Source: Crambe crambe
Lineage: Eukaryota; Porifera; Demospongiae; Poecilosclerida; Crambeidae
Direction: 5' to 3'
DNA: 64,000 nucleotides
Assembly: GCA_963924555.1 (NCBI GenBank)
Contig: OZ004593.1
Span: forward strand, 5,762,480 to 5,826,479
Numbering within the stretch: the stretch's first letter is position 1; every line of letters begins with the position of its first letter. Shown piece after piece: positions 45,839-58,855 of this stretch. Below the pieces are notes generated by a model, which saw only the letters and a program-made list of their open reading frames with translations, was not told where the DNA came from and searched no databases. The position numbers were made by a program, and so were the translations under genes.

Positions 45839-48259
45839 ATGTTAAAGGTAAGACTGATTCTGTAACTACGTATTGCAAGTAATCCCTCAGTCTGTGTGCA
45901 TATTTTGGGGGAGCTCTACGTACTTTGAAAATGTAACCACAAAAACCTCAACAGTAGTTTCATACAACAGATATGTAATTATGCTGGCAGAGCATTTTGT
46001 CAGTTTGAACTGTATCTTTTGATGATGGTAATTGCAGTTCTGAGAGAGTAAAATTAAAATTAGCACTATAATCGTAAGCAACTACTGTATTTGTGAATGG
46101 TATAGTCACACCATGTATGTTAATTATGGGCCTGTTTGGGATAGCAAACATACTTGGTCTCTGACTGTTATGGGAGCACCTGGAATATAATTTTTAGTTC
46201 TGTAAATAGTTGTACATAAGACACATAAATTTGTTCAGATGCTTTCTTGTCTGATAATTCTGATAGTAAAGCTAATCTGCTAGTGACTGTAAATTAGATG
46301 GTTTAGCAACATTAGCTATTATACCACATAGTATGCAATTCTTAGTGCACTATTAATTGTATAGGGATACAAGTTTGGAATAGCACTCTTTCTGAGTACC
46401 TTTCTTCCACTTATCTCATCTCAAGGTAACTATTTACTATTTTCAATTCTGACATTCACTCCCCTAAATCTCCGGGGCTTACGAAAAGGTGTTTGGACAG
46501 ACAGTCCACAGATGAGTGGATGTTCCCGGTCTAGGGGACAAATAGAGTGTAAAGGGCCCGTCAGTTGGCCTGGGATGGGTCAGGCATCCCACCCACATGA
46601 GGGGAGTGGCCCTTGTAATTTTCCAACCTTTTCTCCATCTCGACATGAGTTACGGAGACTAGTTAGTTAGTGCAAAACCCGCACAATGTTAAATTACATC
46701 TATAGCTACTTATAGCTATGATGTGCATATTCTTATTCATGGCTATACATAGCTGATAGTAATATCACTAATGTCATGCAGTCTATCCTGAAAGTTTCAC
46801 ATTTCTCACTGGTATGTCAGTGAATGGATCATCTTCTACTGGAAACTGTTGTAATGGCACAAATAGAACCTGTTCGAAACCAAACTCCAGTGTTCTGTTT
46901 GATGGGCATGTCCCCACACTCACTGGACTAGATGGTGATATGTGGGCAAGTCAACTACTCATATTACAAACAACAGAACGATTAACACTTAATCCTAATG
47001 CCTTGGTAGCTGATGTCATCTTTGACTTCAGTGTCACTGATACACCAGTTTATAGAGTTGAGGTGGTGATGCTTAACTGTCCACAGTGGGGGATAGGAAC
47101 TACTAGAATCAGCCTCGACGGGGGCCCTGCTGGAGGTCAGTCTTTCAACACTTTTGCTTTAACCTCTGTTAGTTCCCTCATCTCCTGTGAGTCTCTTGTG
47201 AGAGTGTGTTTATCAGGGAACCTCATATCTAAATCACTAATTCGTCTACAATTCACCCTTGACCAGGACTCTGACTGGGTGCACCTTGCTGAAGTGGCCT
47301 TCTATGCCAGAGGTTCCACCTGTCCATCAAATGTCATCCTAAAGCCACCACCTACAACACAACCAGATACAACACCACCTGCAGTAACATCAGATGCAGA
47401 TACAACTTCAGAAAAATCATCACAGGATACAATACCATTGGGTTCCGTTGGGACATCTACTCAAGATAAAATGACCACCACCATCATAGCAGCAGTGGTC
47501 CCTCTCTCCATTGTCCTCATTATTGTTATCATTGTAGTTGTCCTGATCCTCTGCATAGTCTGTACCACTAAACACAAGCACCAACTCAGAGCCAAGGAGG
47601 AACACACAACTACCCACAAACAAGCACACAGCCATCAACCTCCACAAGACAGAGGACACATCAACCTGTGTGAGGAGACAGGACAAGCATACTACTCCTC
47701 ACTATACGACATTCAAGGAGAAGACGTCCCAGCAGATCAAGTCTACAACCGCCTTGAACGAGACACAGGTCCAGTGAAGGGAGGGGGAAAGTCTCCCCGG
47801 GGGGCTACTGTGGACCAAAATGAGGTAGAGGTGGGAGCATACTCTACTGTGTCCTACAGAAAACAGCCTCAAGTCTCCAAGGAAGCTGGTGTGGAGGGTA
47901 TGGAAGATCCACTTTCACAGCTGTATGCTCAAGTTGATGAGGATGTAAAGAAACCAAAAAAGAAAAGTGATGACGTCTTTGCTACTGACCAACAAAAAGA
48001 GGCTTCTGCTTCTGCATTATATGCTCAAGTGGATGAGAAGAGAAAGAAGAAGAAGAAGAAGAAAGAAGAAGACACTCCACCCCACGAGCCAGACCAGCTG
48101 TATGCACAAGTGGACAAGAAGAAGAGAAAGAAGAGAGAGAAAGAGGAGATTGAGGAGGTGCCTCCACAGGAGTCAGGAGATGTGTACTCTGTAGTTAATA
48201 AACCTAGTGCTCCTCCAGTACCTCTCAAGTCAGACCTCCTCATGGAGGAACTCCAGTAA
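45839..48259 (+). CDS. Tandem receptor 5: kinase-less type I membrane protein with diverged ectodomain
   Basis: Predicted exons 45839-45847, 46365-46425, 46782-48259, 515 aa. Mature start reads VYPESFTF. The ectodomain N-terminus lacks the VSMDDTM segment (NCCNGTNRTCSKPNSSV) and has an insertion of about ten residues (LTLNPNALVADV), and GYDR is replaced by PVYR; CPQWGIGTT and DSDWVHLAEVAFYARGSTC remain. The stalk carries TTSEKSSQ. TM standard. Three YAQV modules, YYSSL followed by YDIQ (an extra tyrosine where others have HDIQ), YNRL, YSTV, YSVV, PPVPLK. Intron 2 is 356 nt because of a GC-richer insertion (about 46445-46690) not seen in the paralogues. Confidence 0.87.
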
Positions 48260-49303
48260 ATGCATAGCCACATAACTTATGAATGTTTCAGTCAAACAAA
48301 CAATGCCATTATGGTCAGGATTACGTATAATGATACAGGCACATTTTATCACACAGAGTGAATGAATATGTTCATTAGCTAACTATCTTTTTGTTAATGT
48401 TATGTGTGTGTCATAAATTCAAAGCTTGCTGTGATAACTATGAAATTGAATACGTTAAGTGATACCTGTTTTGTATACATTGAAACATGCACTGGAAATG
48501 GGTGGTAGCTAACTTTCAAGACTATCAATCAGTTCATAACTTTGTAGTTACCCACATTCGGGGTCAAGGGATATTTTTTTTTAAATACAGGTTTCAATAC
48601 AATACCCACTCTAACCAACTACATTACTTTAGCAATATAGATATCAGGATGGTTAGTTTTGTACTGAATTGTTGAATGTTATGAAGAGAAAAATAGCAAC
48701 TTAGCTAAATGATTCATAAAGATGTAGCTAGCTATACACGTTACCATGAAATTGTACTGGGCTGGAGGGAGGGTAGATTAGGACAGTGAGGAATGATCCT
48801 AAGTTAGAATTATCCACTGGCATAGGAATGGGGATCACAGGGGTCAGGCCCCCCCCCCTCTAATTTTTTCCTCCCATAAAACTTTATGAATCTTCAATAT
48901 TATCCTAACATGCCTGTTAGCCATTCATTACCAGATAGTACTACAATATGTAAAATTGCAACTTTTGTGTAGATATAATTACCCAAAATAGGTGTAGTGC
49001 CTTTTAACATGGCCTCAGCTAGAAATAAGGGGATTTTCTTGAGTTAAATGAACAATGCATGCCATTATGGTCAGGATTACGTATAATGATACAGGCCACA
49101 TTTTCACCCTTATGTGTCACACAGAGTGAATGGATATGTTATTAGCTAGTTAGTTCACATTTTATCTTTTTGTTATTTTAGCCAATGTTAAACTAAGAAT
49201 AATTATGTTTGTGTCATGAATTCAAGCTGTGATAATTATGAAATTGAATACGTTTAACTAAATGATCTCATAGTACGTACTGAAATATACCTGTTCTGTA
49301 TAC
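48260..49303. other. 3' flank of receptor 5
   Basis: The common 3' flank, then from about 49030 a second copy of the same post-stop block (AACAATGCATGCCATTATGG) leading straight into the tail fragment. No gene. Confidence 0.5.
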
Positions 49304-49767
49304 GGGGGGCTACTCTCAGTCAAAATAGGCTGGATCAAAATGAGGCAGAGGTGGGAGCATACTCTACTGTATCCTACAGCAATCAACCTCAAGCCTCCAA
49401 GGAAGCTGGTGTGGAGGGTATGGAAGATCCACTCTCACAGCTGTATGCTCAAGTTGATGAGGAAGTAAAGAAATCAAAAAAGAAAAGCGAAGACATCTTT
49501 GCTACTCACCAACGAGAAGAGGTTTCTGCTTCTGCATTGGATGGGAAGAGAAAGAAGAGAAAGAAGAAGAAAGAGGAAGACACTTCACCCCATGAGCCAG
49601 ACCAGCTGTATGCGCAAGTGGACAAGAAGAAGAGGAAGAAGAAAGAGAAAGAGGAGATTGAAGAGGTGTCTCCACAGGAGTCAGGGGATGTGTACTCTGT
49701 AGTTAATAAACCTAGTGCTCCTCCAGTGCCTCTCAAGTCACACCTCCTCATGGAAGAACTCCAGTAA
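49304..49767 (+). pseudogene. Receptor fragment: cytoplasmic tail with intact 138-codon frame
   Basis: From about 49304 the sequence matches the tail exon from the GGGGGGCTACTGTGGACCAA region; a TAG follows shortly, then the frame is open from GGTGGGAGCATACTCTACTG to the normal stop at 49765-49767. It encodes YSTV, a first YAQV, a second module in which the ALYAQVDEK piece is deleted (ASALDGKRKK), a third YAQV, YSVV and the SH3-type end. No signal peptide, ectodomain or TM is near; it is preceded by a duplicated 3' flank, so it arose by a partial tandem duplication. It could only be expressed as a soluble tail, which is unlikely. Confidence 0.82.
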
Positions 49768-51087
49768 ATGCATAACCACATAACTAATGAATATTTGAGT
49801 TAAACAAACAATGCCATTATGGTCAGAATTACGTATAATGATACAGGTCACATTTCCCCCTTATGCTGCACATTTTATGTTTTTGTTATTGTAGCCAATG
49901 TTGATCTAAAAATAATCGTGTGTGTGTCATAAATTCAAGCTGTGATAACTATGAAATTGAATATGTTTAACTAAGTGATACCTGTTCTGTATACATTGAA
50001 ACATGCACTGGAAATGAGTGGTAGCTAACTTTCAAGATCATCAATCAGTTCATAACTTCGTAGCTACCATGCACATTTAGGGTCAAGGGATATTTTTTAA
50101 ATAGAATACCCACTCTAACCAACTACATTACTGTAGCTATGTAAATTTTAGGATAGTTAGTTTTGTACTGAATCATTGAATGTTATAGCTATGAAGGGAA
50201 ATAAAGTTCAGTCATTACTTCAGAATATACACATGAATACATGTTACCATGAAATTGTACTGGGCTGAAGGGAGGGTAGCTAGATTAGGACAGTGAGGAA
50301 TGATCCTCAGTTAGAATTATCCACTGGCATAGGAATGGGGGGGGGGGGGGGGGGGGGGGTATCACAGGAGCCCCCTAAATTTTTCTCCTATAACTTATTT
50401 TTACTGAATTGGCAGGCAAAATAGCACAATTATCCCCCTAAAATCTTCCTGTGCCAATGCAGGCCCGTTCAGATGGAGTGGCCATCCCTTACTAGCTAGA
50501 TAGCTAGTACCAAAATTTTTGACAACTTGTTTTTCTACTTTTTAGCTATAGAGGCTATACTTACTGAGAAATGAACTATGTAGGCTAACTAATGCACTAG
50601 TGCCACTACATACAAAAGCCACTACATACAAAAGCCAGATAGGCATCTGAGGAAGAAATCCACCATTTATGTTTACATTTTTAGCTGAAAATATACCAGT
50701 TGCTGCAAATGTGGATCAAACTGATTTATGTAACTATACTAATTATTTATTAACCAACTTGTGTGAAGTTCTCTAACCTCTATATTCTGCCTAGGTATTA
50801 CCTTGCACATGAGGTTGATTATCTGGTCTGACCAATCAATAGGCAATCACCCAACTATATGGACTGGCATCACATTATTATCTTCATAGCCTCACATGTA
50901 GCTACATCTCCTTGACTGAACATATTGATTTGCTCAGCTATAATATAAAACTTGAGTGCATTTTAGTCCATTGACCAAATTCCTCTGGATACTGACAGTT
51001 AGTTACATCATTATAAGCACCCCTAGCTAGGCAATGCAACATGATCCATATTACTTAATCTCTATGAACTTGAGTTCTTAGCTAAAT
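49768..51087. other. Intergenic upstream of receptor 6
   Basis: Common flank with a shortened middle part compared with other intervals; poly-G at 50337-50359. No gene. Confidence 0.5.
50337..50359 (+). repeat. Poly-G tract, 23 bases
   Basis: Lies at GGCATAGGAATG..., where other units have a short G run (54300-54306) or GGGGATCACAGG; expansion specific to this copy. Confidence 0.93.
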
Positions 51088-51419
51088 CTATTCTCATACC
51101 TTTCATGTATCAGCAATGAAGATGAAATCCTGTTAAGATGGATGCCATTTCTACAACACTTTAGACACATGAAGAAGGTAACTGCATGAAAAATGATGAC
51201 TGAAATTAAACTTATGAAAGAAACCACTGCACCTATGTACCATTAGCCATAAAGGAAACTGATGAATTCATAATTACGACATATAAACATTCCATACATT
51301 AACTATACACTTTTTATATTGCCAACAGAATCTAATAAAAGTTATGCCGTTTTATCAGCAAGTCAGATTAAAGAGCAGTGAGTTTTTCTGAAGTCTGTAG
51401 CTTAAACTCGTGAACTACT
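51088..51419 (+). promoter_or_regulatory. Promoter-like block of receptor 6
   Basis: Conserved upstream block; AATAAAAG at 51334-51341, 86 nt before the ATG, the shortest distance in the array. Confidence 0.55.
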
Positions 51420-53735
51420 ATGCTAAAGGTATAGGACTAATACTACATGCAGCATTGCCACCCCTCAGTCAGTAAAGGTTGTTTTGCTGTGTGTGTATGT
51501 GCATACGTACATATTTGGGAGAGCTCTACTTCGAAATGTGACCACCAAAGCATTGTTATTTCGATTCCCACTTAAAATATAAAGAGAATAATAATTAACA
51601 TCCTCTAACAATAGTTTCATACAACAGATAGCTAATTATGCTGGCAGAGCATGTTAGATATCAAGATGGTGATATTAAAATTAATTAGCACTATAATCAT
51701 AAGTACATAGCTACTGTATTTGTGAATGGTAAAGTCACACCATATACTGTTATGTAGCTAGCTAACATGTTTAAGTGTTCTTATCTTTCTTTATGGGTGA
51801 CCTAAACACCTGGAATATAATTTCCAGTTCTGTTACGGTAGTCTTACATAATAGACACATAAGAATTGTTCAGTTGCTTTCTTGTCTGACAATTCTGATG
51901 GTAAAGTAAAAGCTAATCAGCTAGTAACTATGTAGCAAGAGCAAAGATTAACTCTACACTATTTATTGTTGTAGGGGTACAAGTTTGGAATAGCACTCTT
52001 TCTGAGTACCTTTCTTCCACTTATCTCATCTCAAGGTAACTATATATTCTTACTACTTTCTATTGGTAGCTATGATGAGAAGATTTTGCACATTAGACCT
52101 GTATTCATTGCACATAATTATTCATGGCTACATAGTTGACAGTAATATCACTAATGTCATACAGTCTATCCTGAACACTACACATTTACCACTGGTATGC
52201 CAATGAATGGATCATCTCCTACTGGAAACTGTTGTAATGTTAGTATGGATGACACAATGACAACCTGTTCAAAACCTAACTCTAGTGTTCTGTTTGATGG
52301 GCATGTCCCCACACTCACTGGACTAGATGGTGACATGTGGGCAAGTCAATTACTCACAATACAAACAAAGAAAAGCCCGATTAATGTCATCTTTGACTTC
52401 AGTGATACACCAGGCTATGACAGAATAGAGAGGGTTGAGGTGGTGATGTTCAACTGTCCACAGTGGGGGATAGCATCTACTACCATCACCCTCACAGGGG
52501 CTACTGCTAGAGGTCAAACCTTCAATACTTTTGCTTCAACCTCTGTTAGTTCCCTCACCTCCTGTGGGTCTCTTGTGAGAGTGTGTTTATCAGCCTTCAT
52601 TCCTCGACAACTAATTGGTCTACAATTCGCCCTTGACCAGGACTATGAATGGGTGTACCTTGCTGAGGTGAACTTCTATGCCAGAGATACCACATGTCCA
52701 GCAAATGTCATCCTCGATCAACAAACAACACCACCACCAGATACAACACCACCACCACCTGCATGTACAACACCACCACTAACTACAACACCACCTGAAG
52801 AACAATCGAGTGCAGATACTACTTTATCACAAGTTACAATACTAACTTCCGTAGGGACATCTACTCAAGATAAAATAACCACCACCATCATAGCAGCAGT
52901 GGTCCCTCTCTCCATTGTCCTCATTATTGTTATCATTGTAGTTGTCCTGATCCTCTGCATAGTCTGTACCACTAAACACAAGCACCAACTCAGAGCCAAG
53001 GAGGACCACACAACCACCCACAGACAAACACACAACCATCAACCTCCACAAGACAGAGGACACATCAACCTGTGTGAGGAGACAGGACAAGCATACTACT
53101 CCTCACTACACGACATTCAAGGAGAAGATGTCCCAGCAGATCAAGTCTACAACCGCCTTGAACGAGACACTGGTCCAGTGAGGGGAGGGGCCAAGTCTTC
53201 CCGGGGGGGTACTGCGGACCAAAATGAGGCGGAAGTGGGAGCATACTCTACTGTGTCCTACAGTAAACAGCCTCAAGCCTCCAAGGAAGCTGGTGTGGAG
53301 GGTATGGAAGATCCACTCTCACAGCTGTATGCTCAAATCGATGAGGATGTAAAAAAATCAAAAAAGAAAAGTGAAGACGTCTTTGCTACTGACCAGCAAG
53401 AAGAAGCTTCTGCTTTTATATTACATGCTCAAGTGGATGAGAAGAGAAAGAAGAAGAAAAAGAAGAAAAAGGAAGACACTCCATCATACGAGCCAGACCA
53501 GCTGTATGCCCAAGTGGGCAAGAAGAAGAGTAAGAAGGAAAAGGAAGACAGTCCACCCCCTGAGCTAGACCAGCTGTATGCTCAGGTGGACAAGAAGAAG
53601 AAGAAGAAGGAGAAGAAAGAGAAGACTGAGGAGGTGTCTCTACAGGAGTCAAGGGATGTATACTCAGTAGTTAATAAACCTAGTGCTCCTCAAGTACCTC
53701 TCAAGTCAGACCTCCTCATGAAAGAACTCCAGTAA
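51420..53735 (+). CDS. Tandem receptor 6: kinase-less type I membrane protein, one YAQV tyrosine lost
   Basis: Predicted exons 51420-51428 (ATGCTAAAG, donor GTATAG), 51975-52035, 52165-53735, 546 aa, the longest copy. Ectodomain with CPQWGIASTT, SCGSLVRVC and DYEWVYLAEVNFYARDTTC, so the usually fixed DSDWVHL and GSTC are changed. The stalk is the most Pro/Thr-rich (runs of TTPPP, about 60 residues). Four module positions: YAQI, then HAQV (Tyr to His) in the second, YAQVGKKK, YAQVDKKK. YYSSL, YNRL, YSTV, YSVV are present; the proline end is PQVPLK, keeping PxxPxK out of register only in its first Pro. The final residues are LLMKELQ. Confidence 0.87.
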
Positions 53736-55901
53736 ATGCATAGCCACATAACTAATGAATGTTTGAGTTAAACAAACAATGCATACCAGATTACATACAA
53801 TGATACAGGCACATTTCCCCCCTTATGCTGTCACACAGAGTGAATGAATATGTTCATTAGCTAACTATCTTTTGTTAATGTTATGTGTGTGTCATAAACA
53901 TCAAAGCTTGCTGTGATAACTATGAAATTGAATACATTAAGTGATACCTGTTTTGTATACATTGAAACATGCACTGGAAATGGGTGGTAAATAATTTTCA
54001 AGATCATCAATCAGTTCATAACTTTGTAGCTACCCACATTCAGGGTCAAGGGATATTTTTTTAAAATACAGGTTTCAATAGAATACCCACTCTAACCAAC
54101 TATATTACTGTAGCAATGTAATTTTCAGGATGGTCAGTTTTGTACTGAATTGTTGAATGTTATGAAGGGAAAACTGGCTACTTAGCTACATGATTCATAA
54201 AGTCCAGCCATTACTTCAGAAATTGTACTGGGCTGGAGGAAGGGTAGATTAGGACTGAGGAATGATCCTCAGTTAGAATTATCCACTGGCATTGGAACAG
54301 GGGGGTGGGGATCACAGGGCCCCCCTAAATTTATCCTCCCATAAATTGTTTTTTACTTTATGAATCTTCTTCCTACGTATGCCTTCATAGGAGGTTTAAC
54401 ATGCCTGTTCAGATGGAGTGACCGTTTACCAGATAGTACTACAATATGCAAAATTGCAACTTTTGTGTAGATATAATTACCCAAAATAGATGTACTTCCT
54501 CCGAATACCATGGCCTCAGCCAACGAAGGATATATACTAATAGGGGATTCCTAACTTTGTCTTCAGGTATTAATTCCACGATAGTCTATTCTTAGCCTTA
54601 AAGAGCAGACACTTAATAGAGACAATGAGCTTCTAAAAGGAAATGTGTGGCTAGTTATTTATAACTATGTACGTAACAGGTGGTGGGTAGGCCATGGCCT
54701 CTCCACTTTCTGGTTACTAATTCTAATAACACATGGTCAAAGTGGTGTGAATAGGAAAGAAACACATCATTTATCTTTTGCTGATTCCCTTTTGACATGC
54801 ATGACATGAGATGAATAGCATGCACACAGCTGCTGCAGCCAGTCAGCATTGACTTACCAACATCTAGGCCAGCATTTATAGCATATCTGAATATTCAAGT
54901 CATTCCATTTGACATGCATGACATGATGAATAGGCTAGTCCTTTGAGAAAGTCATGCTCCATCAGACCTTGAGAAAGAGGAAATTCAGGCATTAGCTATA
55001 GGTGGATACCGAAGGTAGATAATGGGCGGTGTGCTTGAGAATTTGAGAGTAGCATTATAGGGAGAAATTTGACATGAATGTGTTAGGTCAAAGGTTAATT
55101 TAGCTCCTAAAAGTAGTCAGCCATGGCCTGACTGGCCTGACTGGTTGCTATAGGCCTGCAACTAACTAGTAGGTTTTCTTTTGAAATAATTATACCCAGG
55201 CATGTGTCACGTAAACACTTTCAAATGGACTGTTAAACTAGCTGTGAATGGTAGATATAGGAAATTAGGATCTGAAATCAACCTTAATTTCTTCATTTCA
55301 ATTAATCATCTAGCACTTTTAATAGGATCTCAAGCCTGAATGGGCCTCTCTACTTTAATTCCACCACCAATGCAAATGACTTCATTAATTAATTGTGGGT
55401 ACTGATTAAGTTAATAATAATAAAGTCCTATAGAGTATTTTTTTTTCAACTGTACCCTGCACAAAAGTTATACTGAGGTTTCTAAAGCCTTCATATTTGC
55501 TGAAAAATGTACCAGTTGCTGCAGATGTGGATCAAACTGACTTTACTAATTCTAACCAACTTGTGTGAAGTTTGTACATGTAGCTAAATCATGTAATTTG
55601 CCCCAATATTCTGCCTAGGTATTACCTTGCACATAAGGTTGATTATCTGGTCTGACCAATCAATAGGCAATCATCCAACAAAAAAGTTTATGGACTGACA
55701 TCACATTATTATTTTATAGCCTCACATGTAACTACATCTCCTTGACTGAACATATTGATTTGCTCAGCCATAATATAAAACTTGAGTGCATTTTAGTCCA
55801 TTGACCAAATTTCTCTGGTTAGTCACATCATTATAAGCACTCCTAGCTAGGCCATGCAACATGATTCATTAATCTCTATGAACTTGGGTCCTTAGCTATA
55901 A
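53736..55901. other. Intergenic between receptors 6 and 7
   Basis: Common repeat-unit flank throughout, including a partial copy of the 42501 MITE near 54790-54960. No gene. Confidence 0.5.
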
Positions 55902-56260
55902 CTATTCTCATACCTTTCATGTATCAGCAATGGAGATGAAATCCTGTTGAAGATGGATGGCAACACTTTGGACACATGAAGAAGGTAACTTCAATGACTG
56001 AAATTAGACTCATGGAAGAAACAACTGCACTTACATACCATTAACCATAAAGGAAACTGGAAGTGATCATAGATTCATAATTACGTACGACATTATAAAC
56101 ATTCCATGCATTAACTATAAAATACAGTTTTTATATTGTCAACAGAATCTAATAAAAGCTGTGCCTGTTTTATCAGCCAGTCAGATTTAAGAGCAGTGAA
56201 GTATCAGTTTCCTGAAGTCTGTAGCAGTTAAACTCTATACAGTGTGAAACTACATACACT
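55902..56260 (+). promoter_or_regulatory. Promoter-like block of receptor 7
   Basis: Conserved upstream block; AATAAAAG at 56151-56158, 110 nt before the ATG. A second, diverged piece of the block lies inside intron 1 at about 56745-56825. Confidence 0.55.
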
Positions 56261-58855
56261 ATGTTAAAGGTAAGACTGATACTGTAATATTGCAGCCTAT
56301 ATATACTTTTTGACACAGTAGCTACAGTATCATACTTTTCATGATGTGAAGGATAAATATTATATTCTTTTGGTAGGAAAATAATATGTATAGCTACATA
56401 AATGGTGGATTTTTTTATTCATCACCCAACAGAAAAAAAAGTTACACTTGCTAATAATTAGCTCATGCAGGCAACACATAAGCTACAATTATTGCTGCTC
56501 TCTATTCCATGAAACTATTCTATCAAAATTTTTATGGCTTGCATAGCTTCATCTCCGGCTGAACATGCTGATTTGCTTAGCTACATAATTAGCTATGTAT
56601 ATTATTACATATAAAATATTGACTCTGCTTACTGAGAATGACAGTTATTGCTAGTTACATCAACTTGCTAGGCCATGTAACATGATTACTCAAATCTCTA
56701 TGAACTTGAGTATTCATGGTCATCTCCGTAGCTACATGCAGCTATTCTCATACCTTTTGCATGCATCAGCATTAGAGATGAAATCCTGGATGGCACCTCT
56801 AAATACAACACTTTGGACACATGAAGGCTGGCAAAGCATGTAAACTGCAAAAACAAAATTTTAGGGTTATAACAATGATTAGTCTCACCTAACAGGTATA
56901 TTTATCAAAAATAACATTTGTTTTTGCAGTGAACTGCACTTTTTGAGTTAGCAAGTATAAGTATTGTAAGTATTGTATTTGTGAATGGTACCCACACCAT
57001 TGGCAATAGCTACTTGGTCCTTTCTATAACTTTCAGATGGTTTATATACACACATGAAACTAAAAAATGGATTGTTTAGTTAATTTCTGGTCAGACAATT
57101 CTAAGGTACTCAACTTGTGACTATAAATTAAAATTAAAGAGCAAAACTAAACAAATACTTCAAAAAATTAATTCTTATTAACCTCTTCTATTTACCTCTA
57201 TACCATTGAATTTTACTGTTGTACAGGGGTATGAGTTTGTGATAGCACTCTTTCTGAGTATTTTTCTTCCACTCATCTCGTCTCAAGGTAAATCTATTAT
57301 TATCTGAAAGCATTCCACTTTTGATATAGCTGCATTATAGTTGACTATAATATTCCACACAGTCTATCCTGAACACTACACATTTCCCACTGGTATATCA
57401 GAGAATGGATCATCTCCTACTGGAAACTGTTCTAATGTTAGTATAGCTGGCACAATGACAACCTGTCTACAACCAACCTCCAGTGTTCTGTTTGATGGGC
57501 ATGTCCCTACACTCACTGGACTAGATGATGACATGTGGGCAAGTCAACTACTCACTACACAATCCTCGACTAAGGTCATCTTTGACTTCACTGATACACC
57601 AGGCTATGACAGAATAGAAAGAATTGAGGTGGTGATGTTCAACTGTCCACAGTGGGGGACAGCATCTACTTTAATCAACATCGCAGGGGCCACTGCTAGA
57701 GATCAACTCTTCAAAGCTTTTGCTTTTACCTCTGTTAGTTCCCTCACCTCCTGTGAGTCTCTTGTGAGAGTGTGTTTGTTAACCAATGTTTCTCAACCAG
57801 TAATTAGTCTACAATTCATCCTTGACCAGGACTCTGATTGGGTGCACCTTGCTGAGGTGACCCTCTATGACAGAGGTTCCACCTGTCCACCAAATGTCAT
57901 CCTCAATCCACCTACAACACCACCAGATGCAACGCTATCAAATACAACATCACCAACTATACCCACAACACGATTGGATCCAATAACATCAGATAATATT
58001 TCGGCATCATCGAAAGAACCATCACAGAATATAACAACTTTGATGGGACTTGCTACTCAAGATAAAACAACCACCACCATCATAGCAGCAGTGTTCCCTC
58101 TCTCCATTGTCCTCATTATTGTTATCATTGTAGTTGTCCTGATCCTCTGCATAGTCTGTACCACTAAACGCAAGCACCAACTCAGAGCCAAGGAGGACCA
58201 CACAACCACCCACAGACAAGCACACAGCCATCAACCTCCACAAGATGGAGGACACATCAGCCTGTGTGAGGAGACAGGACAAGCATATTACTCCTCAATA
58301 CACGACATTCAAGGAGAAGACATCACAGCAGATCAAGTCTACAACCGCCTTGAACGAGATACAGGTCCAGTAAGGGGACGGGCCAAGTCTTCCTGGGGAC
58401 TTACTGTGGACCAAAATGAGGCAGAAGTGGGAGCTTACTCTACTGTGTCCTACAGCAAACAACCTCAAGCCTCCAAGGAAGCTGGTGTGGAGGGTATGGA
58501 AGATCCATTCTCACAGCTGTATGCTCAAGTCAATGAGGATGTAAAGAAACCGAAGAAAAGTGAAGACATCTTTGCAACTGACGAACAAGAAGAGGCTTCT
58601 GCTTCTGCATCATATGCTCAAGTGGAGGAGAAGAGAAAGAAAAAGAAGAAGAAGAAGAAAGAAAAAGACACTCCACCCCACGAGCCAGACCAGCTGTATG
58701 CGCAAGTGGACAAGAAGAAGAGGAAGAAGAGAGAGAAAGAGGAGATCGAGGAGGTGCTTCCACAGGAGTCAGGGGATGTGTACTCTGTAGTTAATAAACC
58801 TAGTGCTCCTCCAGTACCTCTCAAGTCACACCTCCTCATGGAAGAACTCCAGTAA
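56261..58855 (+). CDS. Tandem receptor 7: kinase-less type I membrane protein with repeated Tyr motifs
   Basis: Predicted exons 56261-56269, 57227-57287, 57363-58855, 520 aa. Intron 1 is the longest (957 nt) and contains sequence like that upstream of receptor 3. The frame runs open into intron 2 upstream of 57363, but the conserved CACAG acceptor sets the exon start. Signal peptide MLKGYEFVIALFLSIFLPLI... Ectodomain with a shortened LLTTQSSTKVIFDF segment, CPQWGTAST, SCESLVRVC, DSDWVHLAEVTLYDRGSTC. The stalk is long and Asn/Ser-rich. TM AAVFPLSIVLIIVIIVVV. Three module positions: YAQVNED, SYAQVEEK, YAQVDKKK. YYSSI in place of YYSSL, YNRL, YSTV, YSVV, PPVPLK. Confidence 0.88.
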
